Positions 36,911 through 46,272 of a stretch of 64,000 nt of DNA are shown in pieces. Below the pieces are notes generated by a model, which made no database searches, was not told the origin of the DNA, and worked only from the letters and a program-made list of their open reading frames with translations. The stretch is from Fluviicola sp. GTDB taxonomy: Bacteria; Bacteroidota; Bacteroidia; Flavobacteriales_D; Crocinitomicaceae. Numbering within the stretch: position 1 is the stretch's first letter; every line of letters starts with the position of its first letter. The stretch spans positions 1-64,000 of the forward strand of contig JAIRJW010000051.1 in the NCBI GenBank assembly GCA_031260455.1, written 5' to 3'. The position numbers and the translations under genes are program-made.

Positions 36911-38040
36911 TAAATCCTCCTTCCCAGTTTTTTAACCTGTCCGTCCTTCCAGGTTCTGAAAGTACCGTCCAGAATACGTCTGCGGGCTTCTTTAACCAGC
37001 GCCAAATAAAAAGCTAAATTGTGAATAGTTGCAATTTGAATCGCCAGGTTTTCTTTTGCCTTGACCAAATGATGCAGATAAGCCTTCGTGTAGACCTGGT
37101 CCACATAAGTCATGCCATTCGCATCCAACGGAGAAAAGTCCATGCTCCACTTCCGGTTTTTGATATTGATCGTTCCTTCGGAAGTGAATAACATTCCATG
37201 ACGAGCATTGCGTGAAGGCATGACACAGTCAAATATATCAACTCCCAGCGCAATTCCTTCCAGGATATTTACCGGAGTTCCTACTCCCATCAGGTAGCGT
37301 GGCCTATCTGCCGGAAGGATCGAACAAACGAGATCCGTCATGCTGTACATGTCCTCATCCGGTTCCCCGACCGATAAACCTCCGATCGCATTCCCGGCTG
37401 CGTTCTGCGAAGCAATAAATTCTGCAGATTCTTTTCTCAAATCCGGGTAAACGCTCCCCTGAACGATTGGGAACAAAGCCTGTGAGTAGCCATATTCCGG
37501 TTCGGTTACATCCATTTGAGTAATGCAGCGCTTCAACCAGCGGTGTGTCATGTGCATGGAGCGTTTCGCGTAGGCATAATCACACGGGTACGGTGTACAT
37601 TCGTCGAAAGCCATGATAATATCTGCCCCGATTATACGTTGAATATCAATTGCGCGTTCCGGCGAAAAGAAATGGTAACTTCCATCATGATGTGACTGGA
37701 AACGCACTCCTTCTTCGGTAATTTTGCGGCTCTTTGCCAATGAATACACCTGGTAGCCCCCGCTATCTGTCAGAACCGGGCGTTCCCAGCCCATGAACCG
37801 GTGCAATCCTCCGGCTCCTTTGAATACTTCCAACCCGGGACGCAAGTATAAATGAAACGTATTTCCCAGAATGATCTGTGCTTCAACATCATCACGCAAC
37901 TCCTGCTGATGCACTCCTTTTACTGTTCCCTGGGTTCCGACTGGCATGAAAATCGGTGTTTCGATCATACCGTGATCAGTATGAATCAATCCGGCTCTTG
38001 CCCTGGAATGCGGATCAGTATGCTTTAGTTCAAAGTGCAT
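36910..38040 (-). CDS. tgt: Queuine tRNA-ribosyltransferase without the canonical zinc cysteines
   Basis: TIM-barrel enzyme of 376 residues that swaps guanine 34 for a queuosine precursor in GUN-anticodon tRNAs. The start MHFELKHTD (38040) is chosen by family alignment. Catalytic and binding motifs are intact: LTDSGGYQVYSL with a catalytic Asp, GGLSVGEPDEDM, and the nucleophile Asp in GVDIFDCVMPSRNARHG. Where E. coli Tgt has CDCYTC for zinc, this protein reads GMTYVD before KAYLHHL; the zinc His in TIHNL is kept. First gene of the tgt-lptF/G-DUF481 operon, with a TATCTTTG box at 38065-38072 (minus strand). Confidence 0.95.
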   Translation of the reverse strand: MHFELKHTDPHSRARAGLIHTDHGMIETPIFMPVGTQGTVKGVHQQELRDDVEAQIILGNTFHLYLRPGLEVFKGAGGLHRFMGWERPVLTDSGGYQVYSLAKSRKITEEGVRFQSHHDGSYHFFSPERAIDIQRIIGADIIMAFDECTPYPCDYAYAKRSMHMTHRWLKRCITQMDVTEPEYGYSQALFPIVQGSVYPDLRKESAEFIASQNAAGNAIGGLSVGEPDEDMYSMTDLVCSILPADRPRYLMGVGTPVNILEGIALGVDIFDCVMPSRNARHGMLFTSEGTINIKNRKWSMDFSPLDANGMTYVDQVYTKAYLHHLVKAKENLAIQIATIHNLAFYLALVKEARRRILDGTFRTWKDGQVKKLGRRI

Positions 38041-38122
38041 AATTCTGTTGAAAAATAAACGCTGCAAAGATAACGGGGATTTCGGAAAGTGCCCCATCTT
38101 TGTACGCGAAGAAGACACATTA

Positions 38123-39259
38123 ATGAAAATTATCCCCGAATTACAAGACAGTATTGAATTTTACATCTTTTGGATTTTTGCCGGACTGGTATTCATACAG
38201 TTGCTTTACAGTATATTCTTTTTCGGGCGACTGGCTTTCTGGAAAAACAAGACTGTTTCTTCAGATTTCCCACCCGTATCTATCGTGATTGCTGCCCGGA
38301 ATGAATCAGACAATCTGTATCAGAACCTTCCGAAAATCCTGGAACAAAACTACCCGGCTCCTTTCGAAGTGATCGTGGTCAACAACCAATCCATCGATGA
38401 TTCGAAGTACTTGCTGGATGCGCTGAGTCGTCAGTATTCCAATCTGGTTATAACAGAAGTGGAACGAAGCAAGCACCTGGCTCCCAGCAAGAAATTCCCG
38501 TTAACGATGGGAATCAAAAAAGCAAGCTACGAACACCTGGTTTTCACCGATGCAGACTGCGCACCTGCAAGCAATCTGTGGCTCCGCAAAATTGTAGAGA
38601 AATTCAGTGATAAAAAACAGATTGTTCTGGGATATGGCCCTTACAACAAACGCAGAGGTTTCCTGAATAAAATTATCCGTTTCGACACGACGATGATTGC
38701 CGTGAATTATTTCTCAATGGCTCTCAACCGGATTCCATACATGGGAGTGGGACGAAATATGGCTTACACTAAAAGTGCCTTTCAATCCACCAGCGGATTC
38801 AAATCACATTATTCACTCATATCGGGGGACGACGACCTGTTCATCCAGGAAGCAGCGCGAAAAAACAATTACACTATCCAGCCAGACCCGGAATCGTTCC
38901 AATACAGTGAAGCAAAAGATAGCTGGAAATCATTTGTGCTCCAGAAATCCAGGCACTACACCACTTCCCCACACTACAAGGTTTTCAAAAAAATGATGTT
39001 AGGAATATATCCGGCAAGCTTGATTTTGATGCTTATATTTTTTATTCTTTTGGCATTCCAAAGTGGATGGTGGATACATGCCCTGGCCGGATTTGGTTTT
39101 GTGACGCTGATAAAATGGTGGTTGCTCGGAGTTTGTTTTAAGAAACTCAAATCGCCCGGATTCATTGCTTTACTGCCTTTGACCGACCTGGTATATGTTT
39201 TGGTGCTTCCATTTTTTTATTACTCAGCATTGCAAAAAAATTCTTCGAAATGGAAGTAG
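38123..39259 (+). CDS. Membrane-anchored family 2 glycosyltransferase
   Basis: Protein of 378 residues, starting at MKIIPELQDS. One N-terminal transmembrane helix (about 13-35) precedes a GT-A catalytic domain with SIVIAARNESDNL, VVNNQSIDDS, FTDADCAP (DxD), and SGDDDLFIQEAARKNN, then RHYTTSPHYK. Two or three C-terminal transmembrane helices follow. This is the layout of processive or lipid-linked sugar transferases; substrate unknown. Its end overlaps the sigma factor gene by 10 bases, so translation of the two is coupled. The gene diverges from tgt. Confidence 0.9.
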   Translation: MKIIPELQDSIEFYIFWIFAGLVFIQLLYSIFFFGRLAFWKNKTVSSDFPPVSIVIAARNESDNLYQNLPKILEQNYPAPFEVIVVNNQSIDDSKYLLDALSRQYSNLVITEVERSKHLAPSKKFPLTMGIKKASYEHLVFTDADCAPASNLWLRKIVEKFSDKKQIVLGYGPYNKRRGFLNKIIRFDTTMIAVNYFSMALNRIPYMGVGRNMAYTKSAFQSTSGFKSHYSLISGDDDLFIQEAARKNNYTIQPDPESFQYSEAKDSWKSFVLQKSRHYTTSPHYKVFKKMMLGIYPASLILMLIFFILLAFQSGWWIHALAGFGFVTLIKWWLLGVCFKKLKSPGFIALLPLTDLVYVLVLPFFYYSALQKNSSKWK

Positions 39260-39858
39260 TTGGAGATCACTTGTCGGACAAAGCCCGCATTGACCTGGCT
39301 TTAGTAGATCAGGCCCGAAACGGCGACCAGAGTGCCTACGCGCAATTAATGGAGCGTTACCGCGAATCCATTTACTTCATGATGATGAAAATGGTTCGCA
39401 ACTCCGATGACGCAGACGACCTGACTATTGAAGCATTCGGAAAAGCATTCAGCCGCCTGGACCAATATTCTCCGAGTTTTGCCTTTTCGACCTGGCTGTT
39501 TAAGATCGCTTCCAACAATTGCATTGACTTCATCCGTAAAAGACGCGTCAAACTCACTTCCATGGATACGAGGTATACCAATGAAGACGGAGAAACAATC
39601 AGCATTGATGCCCGGTCAGAAACCCGCGACCCGGAAGAGCATATTATTCACAACCAGAAGGTGAAGCACATGCGCCAATTGGTGAGTAAATTAAAACCGC
39701 GTTACCGCGAACTGATCGAAAAGCGCTATTTTGAAGAACTGAGCTACGAAGAAATTGCCGAAGAGCTGAATCTTCCATTGGGAACGGTAAAAGCACAATT
39801 ATTCCGCGCACGCGACTTTTTAGCGCAAATGATGGAACAAACGAAGGATGCTATTTAG
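39250..39858 (+). CDS. ECF-type sigma-70 RNA polymerase sigma factor
   Basis: Sigma factor of 202 residues. Region 2 is at about 25-95 (YRESIYFMMMKMVRNSDDADDLTIEAF, then FSTWLFKIASNNCIDFIRK). Region 4 is at about 140-195 (PRYRELIEKRYFEELSYEEIA, LPLGTVKAQLFRAR). The linker is acidic and charged (YTNEDGETISIDARSETRDPEE). No anti-sigma factor gene is adjacent, which is unusual for a membrane-signal ECF factor. Overlap with the glycosyltransferase gene suggests co-regulation. Confidence 0.93.
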   Translation: MEVVGDHLSDKARIDLALVDQARNGDQSAYAQLMERYRESIYFMMMKMVRNSDDADDLTIEAFGKAFSRLDQYSPSFAFSTWLFKIASNNCIDFIRKRRVKLTSMDTRYTNEDGETISIDARSETRDPEEHIIHNQKVKHMRQLVSKLKPRYRELIEKRYFEELSYEEIAEELNLPLGTVKAQLFRARDFLAQMMEQTKDAI

Positions 39859-39931
39859 AAACTCAGTATAAACAAACAGCCAGGAGAAAAATTTTTCGTC
39901 CCGACTGTTTTTATCCAAATTTACACTGACT

Positions 39932-41728
39932 TTATTCATGATGATGTTCCGCGTAGAACTCATCCACAATTTCTTTATATTTTTCCAGGATCACTTTTCG
40001 TTTCAGCTTCAGTGTTGGAGTCAGTTCTCCGGTTTCAATTCCAAATTCTTTTGGAAGCAATGCAATTTTCTTGATCTTCTCCCAATTTCCATATCCCTGA
40101 TTGATACGATCCACTTCTTTCTGAATACGGGCAACCACATCCGGGTTTTTGACAATTTCTTCCGGAGTATTCCCGATCCGGAGATTCTTGCGGTTCGCCC
40201 ATTCTTTCACGAACGAGAAAGCAGGAACAACCAATGCCGCAGGGAATTTCTGCCCTTCTCCCAAAACCATGATCTGCTCAATGAAACGCGATTCCTTGAA
40301 AGTATTTTCCATCGCCTGAGGAATGATGTATTTCCCTCCGGACGTTTTGAAGATTTCTTTTTTACGATCTGTGATTTTCAGGAAAATTTCATCTACAAAC
40401 ATCCCGATATCTCCCGTATGGAACCAACCTTGTGAATCGATCGCCTCTGCCGTTTTATCCGGAAGATTGTAGTATCCCATCATTACGTTCGGACCTTTTA
40501 CCAGGATTTCGCCGTCTTCTGCAATTTTTACCTTTACTCCATCGATCAATGGCCCCACCGTTCCGATTTTGATTCCCTTTTTCAGGCAGTTTACGGAAAT
40601 CACCGGCGAAGTTTCCGTCAGTCCGTAGCCTTCCAGCACATTTATTTCCGCTGCCAGAAAAATCTGTGCCAGACGTGGCTGTAAAGCTGCAGAGCCCGAT
40701 GCTATTGCCTTCACTTCTCCCCCGAGAGCTTCCTTCCATTTGGAAAATACCAGCTTGCGGGCAATGGTCAGTTTGATCTTATACCAAAAACCCAATTTTC
40801 CTGTATCATATCGTTCCGCAACGGAAACCGACCAAAAGAAAATCCGGCGTTTAAATCCGGTCAGTTCTTCACCTTTCAACATAATTCGGTCGAAGACTTT
40901 TTCTAGCAAGCGCGGAACAGCCGTAAATACGTGTGGCTTTACTTCCACCAGGTTCGGCCCGACTGTATCCATTGACTCTGCAAAGTAAATCGCCGAGCCA
41001 CAGTACATATACAAATAGTGCAGCATACGTTCATACACATGGCAGACCGGTAAGAATGTCAGCACACGCGAATACTCATCAGCAGGAATACTGAACTTAC
41101 AGGAAAGTACATTTGACAAAATGTTATTATGCGAAAGCATTACTCCTTTCGGGTTTCCTGTAGTCCCGGATGTATAAATAATCGTAGCCAGATCTTCATT
41201 CCGGATATTGGCTTTTAATTCCGTGATTTTATTCTGGGGAACATTTGCTCCCAAATCGATCAGCTCGCGGTAATGGGGAAATTCTTCCAGTTCATCAAAG
41301 GTATAGATTTTCTTCAGGCTCCTGATCTGAGATGAAACACTCTGGATCTTGTGCGCCAGATCCGCTCCACTCACAAAAGCGTGCCTGATCCCGGCATCAT
41401 TGAAAATATACACATAGTCGTGTTCCGAAATATTCGGATACACCGGAACCACAATTGCACCCACTTGCTGAATGGCAATGTCCATAACATTCCACTCTAC
41501 GCGGTTGGGTGAAACAAGAGCCACTCGGTCACCAATTGAAACGCCAATTTCCACCAGTCCTTTGGAAATCTGATTTGTAAGTGCTACAAACTCTTTGGTC
41601 GCCATAGGCACCCACTTGCCGCCCATTTTTGTTACAAACATGGAGGCATTCGGAAATTTTTTCAATTGATAAGCAGGCACGTCAAACAGTCGTCTTACTT
41701 CATTCATATCACTTGTAACAGCACTCAC
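39932..41728 (-). CDS. Long-chain fatty acid-CoA ligase (AMP-binding enzyme)
   Basis: ANL-superfamily adenylating enzyme of 598 residues that activates fatty acids to acyl-CoA. P-loop-like signature YTSGTTGNPKGVMLSH at about 190-205; YGLTETSPVISV; GWFHTGDIG; and ITDRKKEIFKTSGGKYIIPQ. It resembles the FadD15-like 'long-chain acyl-CoA synthetase' group of about 600 residues. A second Met at residue 8 could also serve as start. It diverges from the small-RNA candidate at 41850-41968 and has no close co-directional neighbour. Confidence 0.93.
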   Translation of the reverse strand: MSAVTSDMNEVRRLFDVPAYQLKKFPNASMFVTKMGGKWVPMATKEFVALTNQISKGLVEIGVSIGDRVALVSPNRVEWNVMDIAIQQVGAIVVPVYPNISEHDYVYIFNDAGIRHAFVSGADLAHKIQSVSSQIRSLKKIYTFDELEEFPHYRELIDLGANVPQNKITELKANIRNEDLATIIYTSGTTGNPKGVMLSHNNILSNVLSCKFSIPADEYSRVLTFLPVCHVYERMLHYLYMYCGSAIYFAESMDTVGPNLVEVKPHVFTAVPRLLEKVFDRIMLKGEELTGFKRRIFFWSVSVAERYDTGKLGFWYKIKLTIARKLVFSKWKEALGGEVKAIASGSAALQPRLAQIFLAAEINVLEGYGLTETSPVISVNCLKKGIKIGTVGPLIDGVKVKIAEDGEILVKGPNVMMGYYNLPDKTAEAIDSQGWFHTGDIGMFVDEIFLKITDRKKEIFKTSGGKYIIPQAMENTFKESRFIEQIMVLGEGQKFPAALVVPAFSFVKEWANRKNLRIGNTPEEIVKNPDVVARIQKEVDRINQGYGNWEKIKKIALLPKEFGIETGELTPTLKLKRKVILEKYKEIVDEFYAEHHHE

Positions 41729-41849
41729 AATTTATGTATTAAAAATTAAGCAATAGTGCAAAAATGTTCATTCAAAACCTTCGTTTGTTTTTTCATACCC
41801 ATCTGTTAGGAATCCAGTTCCTACTTTTATGTTGTGGGAATATAGTTTC

Positions 41850-41968
41850 TAACTTTGATTAAGTACAATTCATGAACTAGTTGGAAAGTTACGAAAAAAA
41901 ATGACTTGTGTTTAATCATTTTTGGTTTTTTGGTTTGTAGGGTTCGTTTGCTGGCGAGCCCTTTTTTT
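41850..41968 (+). ncRNA. Candidate small RNA (promoter-like box and terminator with no gene)
   Basis: A TAACTTTG box (41850-41857; TTG 15 bases upstream, shorter than the usual 19) is followed about 80 bases later by an intrinsic terminator on the same strand. Both flanking genes run on the minus strand, so this signal pair serves no visible gene. Predicted transcript about 105 nt, from about 41863. No known RNA family is recognised. Low-to-moderate confidence. Confidence 0.35.
41940..41968 (+). terminator. Orphan intrinsic terminator
   Basis: Stem GGGTTCG/CGAGCCC (one G-U pair) with an 8-base loop, followed by seven T on the plus strand. Confidence 0.7.
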
Positions 41969-42029
41969 ATATCAAAGTTCACAGCCAAAAATCACGGAAG
42001 CACTTTCTTTTTCCTACAGATTCTTTTGT

Positions 42030-42119
42030 GTTTAGAAATTTTTAGATCTTCAGAAGATCAATAAAAAAGACGCCTTATTACCATTTTTGGATTTCGTAAT
42101 ATTACGAAGAGACAAATTC
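42030..42119 (+). repeat. Dispersed 86-90 bp palindromic repeat, copy B
   Basis: Matches the reverse complement of 26268-26353 with a 31-base identical core (42081-42111) and the palindrome TTCGTAATATTACGAA (42093-42108). It lies 41 bases downstream of the amidohydrolase stop codon. Confidence 0.75.
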
Positions 42120-42159
42120 AGACAGACAGGTATTTCCCCCAAAAAATGAAGACACAAAA

Positions 42160-43791
42160 TTACTCCATCGAAAACACCCGCTTTCCTTTAATCAACGTCA
42201 TAAAAGAAAAATTAGGCTGGTATGTTCCCTTCGAACTAAACGGACGATCCAACACCACCAACGTAGCATCTTTCCCTTTCTCAAGGCTTCCTTTTGACTT
42301 TTCCTGAAAGCTTGCGAAAGCTGCCCAGATAGTCATTCCTCTTAAACAAGCTTCTTCCGTTAAGGCTTCCTGCATCAAGAAACCTTCAACCGGACTACCT
42401 TCCGCATTTTTCCGGTTCACCGCTGCATAAATGGTCAGGAAAGGATTCATACTTTCTACAGGAAAATCTGTTCCAATTGCCAGCATTCCGGCTTTCTGCA
42501 ACAAGGAATTATAGGCATAAGCTCCTTTCAAACGGTCTTTTCCCAAACGCGCTTCTGCCCAACGCTGGTCACTTACAGCATGAGTCGGCTGAACGGAAGG
42601 AAAAGCTCCTGAAACTGCCAGCAAGTCAAAATCAGTTACATCTATCACTTGCGCGTGTTCGATTCTCCACCGGTGATCTGGTTTGCGCTTGGCATAATCC
42701 GCAATCAGATCCAGCACTAAACGATTCGCAGAATCCCCGATCGCATGAATATTCAACTGGTACCCTGTCAATTCAGCCAAAGCCGAATAACGCTTCAGAT
42801 CTGCCAATGAAGTGGTAAGCAAACCATAATGATGCACATCGTCCGAGTAGGCTTTTTTCAACAAAGCTCCACGCGATCCCAAAGCTCCGTCTTCCATCAC
42901 TTTGAACGAACGCACCAGGAGGTTTTTCTCTTTCAGAAATCCATGCTTTTTTGCAAAGTCTGCATTTTCCTTCACCGGATAGAGCATTCCATAAATCCCG
43001 ATTGTGAGTTGATCGCTCCTGACCAGTTTTCTCACCAGCTTAAAATCGTGAGGAGTTAAGCCAGCTTCATGCACATCCGTGATTCCGTATGAAAACAATT
43101 CGTTCTGAATTTCCAGCAAAGCCTGGGTCAATTCCGAATCCGGGAAATCCGGCAATTTATCCCCAATCAGGGAAATGGCATTATCGAGCAAAATCCCTGA
43201 CGGCTTCCCATCAGCATTTTTTAGAATTTCACCACCTTCCACCTGAGTTATTTCATTGATTCCACATTTTTTCAATGCAGCATCATTTACCAGGATGGCA
43301 TGCCCGTCAACCCGGTAAAGCACTACCGGTTTTTTCGGGAAACGCTTGTTCAGCTCTTCATTGGTTGGCAGATCCTTGCTTCCCCACAAACTCTGGTCCC
43401 AGCCACGCCCGATAATTACCGGGCGTTCTTTTCGCTGTTCATATTTCTCTACCCGCACGAGCAATTCATCCATGGATACTGTCCCAGTCAGGTCTACAGA
43501 AAGTTTCATCCGCGCCAGACTCATCATGTGTCCATGTGCATCGGCAAAGCCTGGAAAAACGTCTTTTCCTTCCGCGTCGATAAATTCATTTGCCGAATAT
43601 TTGTTCATGATCTGCCTGTCCGGTCCCACTTCCACTACTTTTCCATCTTTGATTGCAATAGCCTGGACAATCGTGTTATTATCGTCCATTGTATGAATTC
43701 TGGCGTTGTGAATGACCAGGTCAACCGACTTTCCTTTCATACAGGAAGTAAAAAACAGAGCCGTCAGGTAAAAGGATAAAGCAACTTTCAT
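42160..43791 (-). CDS. YtcJ-like amidohydrolase, probable lipoprotein
   Basis: Amidohydrolase family 3 (YtcJ-like) metal-dependent hydrolase of 543 residues. A short hydrophobic start ending in LFFTSC suggests a lipoprotein signal, placing the enzyme at the cell envelope. Motifs: NARIHTMDDNNTIVQAIAI, the metal site in FPGFADAHGHMMSL, HEAGLTPHDF, LNIHAIGDSANR, WRIEHAQVIDV, and GTDFPVESMNPF. The family acts on varied amide or ester substrates; the substrate here is unknown. It follows the SDR gene by 4 bases and ends the three-gene unit that begins at 45996. Confidence 0.9.
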   Translation of the reverse strand: MKVALSFYLTALFFTSCMKGKSVDLVIHNARIHTMDDNNTIVQAIAIKDGKVVEVGPDRQIMNKYSANEFIDAEGKDVFPGFADAHGHMMSLARMKLSVDLTGTVSMDELLVRVEKYEQRKERPVIIGRGWDQSLWGSKDLPTNEELNKRFPKKPVVLYRVDGHAILVNDAALKKCGINEITQVEGGEILKNADGKPSGILLDNAISLIGDKLPDFPDSELTQALLEIQNELFSYGITDVHEAGLTPHDFKLVRKLVRSDQLTIGIYGMLYPVKENADFAKKHGFLKEKNLLVRSFKVMEDGALGSRGALLKKAYSDDVHHYGLLTTSLADLKRYSALAELTGYQLNIHAIGDSANRLVLDLIADYAKRKPDHRWRIEHAQVIDVTDFDLLAVSGAFPSVQPTHAVSDQRWAEARLGKDRLKGAYAYNSLLQKAGMLAIGTDFPVESMNPFLTIYAAVNRKNAEGSPVEGFLMQEALTEEACLRGMTIWAAFASFQEKSKGSLEKGKDATLVVLDRPFSSKGTYQPNFSFMTLIKGKRVFSME

Positions 43792-43795
43792 GATA

Positions 43796-44557
43796 TTAAT
43801 GTGTTTTGTGAAAGATCGTTGAACTTGCCTGTGCAGTCGGCATAATCACCAGGTCATTGATACAAACGTGTTTTGGGCGGGAACAAACATAGTAAACCGC
43901 ATCTGCAATATCTTCGGCCAACAAAGCATCATATCCGTCGTAAACCAGTTTTGCCGTTTCTTCATTTCCTTTGAAGCGCACCAGCGAAAATTCCGTCTCT
44001 GCTGCTCCTGGGGCAATATTCGTTACCTTGATATTGTCGTGAACCAGATCGATCCGCATGGCGCGCGAAAGCGCATCTACCGCATGCTTGGTTGCACAAT
44101 AGACATTTCCGCCAGCATATACCTCTTTTCCTGCAATACTTGCTATATTGACAATATTCCCGCCTCCGTTTTGCTTCAGGATCGGTGAAACCGCCCGTGT
44201 CACATAAAGCAATCCTTTGACATTGGTATCAATCATACGGTTCCAGTCATCCGTATCTCCCGAATCGATCGGGCCGCGCCCTACGGCCAGTCCGGCATTG
44301 TTGATCAGGATTATCAGATTGTTTTTTACTTCTTCCGATAATGAGCTCACCGCCTGATTGACCTCATCTTCCGAACGCACATCGAAATTCAATAACACGA
44401 TGTCCACCTGCTCCTCACTCAATTCACTTCGAAGCATCTCCAAACGCTCCTTTCTTCGACCCGTCAAAACCAGGTTCCAACCATTTTTTGCAAAAATGCG
44501 TGCTGTTGCTTCTCCAAAACCTGCTGTCGCTCCTGTGATAAAAACGTATTTTCTCAT
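43796..44557 (-). CDS. Short-chain dehydrogenase/reductase (YdfG-like)
   Basis: NAD(P)-dependent oxidoreductase of 253 residues. Cofactor motif TGATAGFGEATARIF at the N-terminus; NNAGLAVGRGPID; catalytic Ser in IVNIASIAGKEVYAG; and Tyr/Lys in YCATKHAV. The overall pattern resembles YdfG-type 3-hydroxy acid (serine/allo-threonine) dehydrogenases. It is the middle gene of the unit, with 2 bases upstream and 4 bases downstream. Physiological substrate unknown. Confidence 0.93.
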   Translation of the reverse strand: MRKYVFITGATAGFGEATARIFAKNGWNLVLTGRRKERLEMLRSELSEEQVDIVLLNFDVRSEDEVNQAVSSLSEEVKNNLIILINNAGLAVGRGPIDSGDTDDWNRMIDTNVKGLLYVTRAVSPILKQNGGGNIVNIASIAGKEVYAGGNVYCATKHAVDALSRAMRIDLVHDNIKVTNIAPGAAETEFSLVRFKGNEETAKLVYDGYDALLAEDIADAVYYVCSRPKHVCINDLVIMPTAQASSTIFHKTH

Positions 44558-44559
44558 AA

Positions 44560-45996
44560 TTATTTATATTTGAACGGCCTGGAACCCATTACTGCTATTA
44601 AAAACAAAGCCAGATAGGCTGGCATCCGATAGCGGACAAGCGCACCCAACACAGGAGTTGTCCATCCGATCAGTACCAGCAAAATCAATGCAAAGGTCAA
44701 TAAAAACAAGATGATATTTTTTTCTTCCAGGGTTCTTGTTCCGCGATTATGCCAAAGGCCAAACAGCAATAAACCGAATAAACTGCAGGACTCTGCAAAA
44801 TTAATCATTTTTAGTTTTCCTCCCGGATCCCACGGAGTTGGCCGGAAGGAAGCATTAATCAACGCTTCCGGAACATTCCGGATCAGCTGCCCGAAATCAT
44901 TTCCGACAGGCGTCAGATTGACATAGCTTCCACATGGTTCACCGATAAAAACCACATACCATGGGCCGTCTGCCGGTTCCAATCGGATATCGTCAAAGGG
45001 ATAATTCATTCCGGCGGTCACTTTTTTTGCCACCAGCGAATTCCGCAACTGAACAGTATCTTTGGCTAAAAATTGGATATCCGGGTATTGATCAGTACGG
45101 AAATAATAAAAACAAGAATCCGCATAAACGTGAATTCCTCCTCTTCCAACATTCATAAAATCAAATTGCACACGCGTCAGATGGTGTGTCACCGTTTTCC
45201 GGAAACCTGTAAAAACGGCCAGTAATACGACTAATACAGTCAACGGTGCCAGGAGAATATGTTTTCGGAAGACCAGTTTTCCCAAAACATAAACCGGGAG
45301 CGCCAGCAACAAACACCCCAGAACATAAGGTTTAAATGACAACATCAGGATAAAGCCAAAAATACCCCGCCAAAGCCTGCTTTTCCAGGAAAGATTGCCC
45401 AACAGAGCATTCAGAATAAATGCAAAACCGGTAATCATTAGAGGTTCCTTCAATACGGAACTCGTCCAGAAACTGAGACTTGGAAAGAGAACAAGTGCAT
45501 ACCAGAACAAGCGTTTATCGTAGAAAATCCGTTCCCTGAACGCCTGGAAAATTTCTCTCAGTCCCACAAATGAAAAGAAAGACAAGAACAGTACATGCAC
45601 ATACACGTTTCCCCCCGAAAGGAATACAATCAAACTGTTTATCCGAAGTACGTTCCGGGAATCATTCATCAGGTCCAGATCCCCAGCCGACCAGTGGTGC
45701 GTATTCGCCAGGTAATGCTGTACATCTGTATCGGAATTCAATCCTGATAAAAATTTCAGATAATCTCCGAAAGACTGCCAGGCCACTCCGTTCAGCGTGA
45801 CGCTGTCATCCATGTATTCCTCCCAATCGACAGTGGTCTCTCCTACTCCGTAAACTTTCGTGTGGATGACCATAAACAGAATTCCAAAGAGTACTTTAAC
45901 TGCCCAGCCAATCAGCAAATTAGTCCGTGACAAACCATCTGTCTGGAATTTCCAGGCAAACCAGGTTAATGCAATCAGGACCAGAGAAAATACCAT
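44560..45996 (-). CDS. Polytopic membrane protein, polymerase/glycosyltransferase-like
   Basis: 478 residues with roughly nine to ten transmembrane segments. A large soluble loop between helices (about 290-390) contains a Cys-bearing segment VYADSCFYYFRTDQ. The segment FPSLSFWTSSVLKEPLM resembles the conserved 'sFWtsgilKE' stretch found in some O-antigen polymerase-like and EpsG-like membrane proteins, which is the only family hint. First gene of the unit with the SDR and amidohydrolase. An inverted repeat (46018-46039) lies just upstream. Confidence 0.7.
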   Translation of the reverse strand: MVFSLVLIALTWFAWKFQTDGLSRTNLLIGWAVKVLFGILFMVIHTKVYGVGETTVDWEEYMDDSVTLNGVAWQSFGDYLKFLSGLNSDTDVQHYLANTHHWSAGDLDLMNDSRNVLRINSLIVFLSGGNVYVHVLFLSFFSFVGLREIFQAFRERIFYDKRLFWYALVLFPSLSFWTSSVLKEPLMITGFAFILNALLGNLSWKSRLWRGIFGFILMLSFKPYVLGCLLLALPVYVLGKLVFRKHILLAPLTVLVVLLAVFTGFRKTVTHHLTRVQFDFMNVGRGGIHVYADSCFYYFRTDQYPDIQFLAKDTVQLRNSLVAKKVTAGMNYPFDDIRLEPADGPWYVVFIGEPCGSYVNLTPVGNDFGQLIRNVPEALINASFRPTPWDPGGKLKMINFAESCSLFGLLLFGLWHNRGTRTLEEKNIILFLLTFALILLVLIGWTTPVLGALVRYRMPAYLALFLIAVMGSRPFKYK

Positions 45997-46017
45997 GCGG
46001 ACCCTAAGTTAATTTAT

Positions 46018-46039
46018 AATTGCGATACAATTCGCAATT
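46018..46039. promoter_or_regulatory. Inverted repeat, possible operator
   Basis: Perfect 8-base arms AATTGCGA and TCGCAATT with a 6-base spacer, 22 bases upstream of the membrane protein start. The half-site TTCGCAAT is the same as that in the palindrome at 5192-5207. Confidence 0.4.
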
Positions 46040-46235
46040 CTAATCAGGATTTAATCAATAATCTGTATAGGTATTTTAGAACGAGGCAACTAAAACAATG
46101 CTGTCTGCGCAATCAGTTTGTGCCGTATGGAATAGAGCATAGATAAAGTATCAAACAGGGTATAAATTTGTTAATAATCTAACATTTTTAGAAGCATTTT
46201 TCCAACTTTAGTTCCGCCAAATTCGCAATCCGGCC

Positions 46236-46262
46236 TTCAACTTGCATAATTCTCAAGTTGAA
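46236..46262. promoter_or_regulatory. Inverted repeat upstream of the purL promoter
   Basis: Perfect 9-base arms TTCAACTTG and CAAGTTGAA around a 9-base spacer, ending 10 bases before the -33 element of purL. The position suits an activator or repressor site. Confidence 0.45.
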
Positions 46263-46272
46263 AATATAGGAA

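Larger units (their letters stand above)
41729..42159. other. Intergenic region with orphan terminator and dispersed repeat
   Basis: 431 bases without a protein gene. It holds a possible small RNA unit (41850-41968, plus strand) and copy B of the dispersed repeat (42030-42119). Confidence 0.6.
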
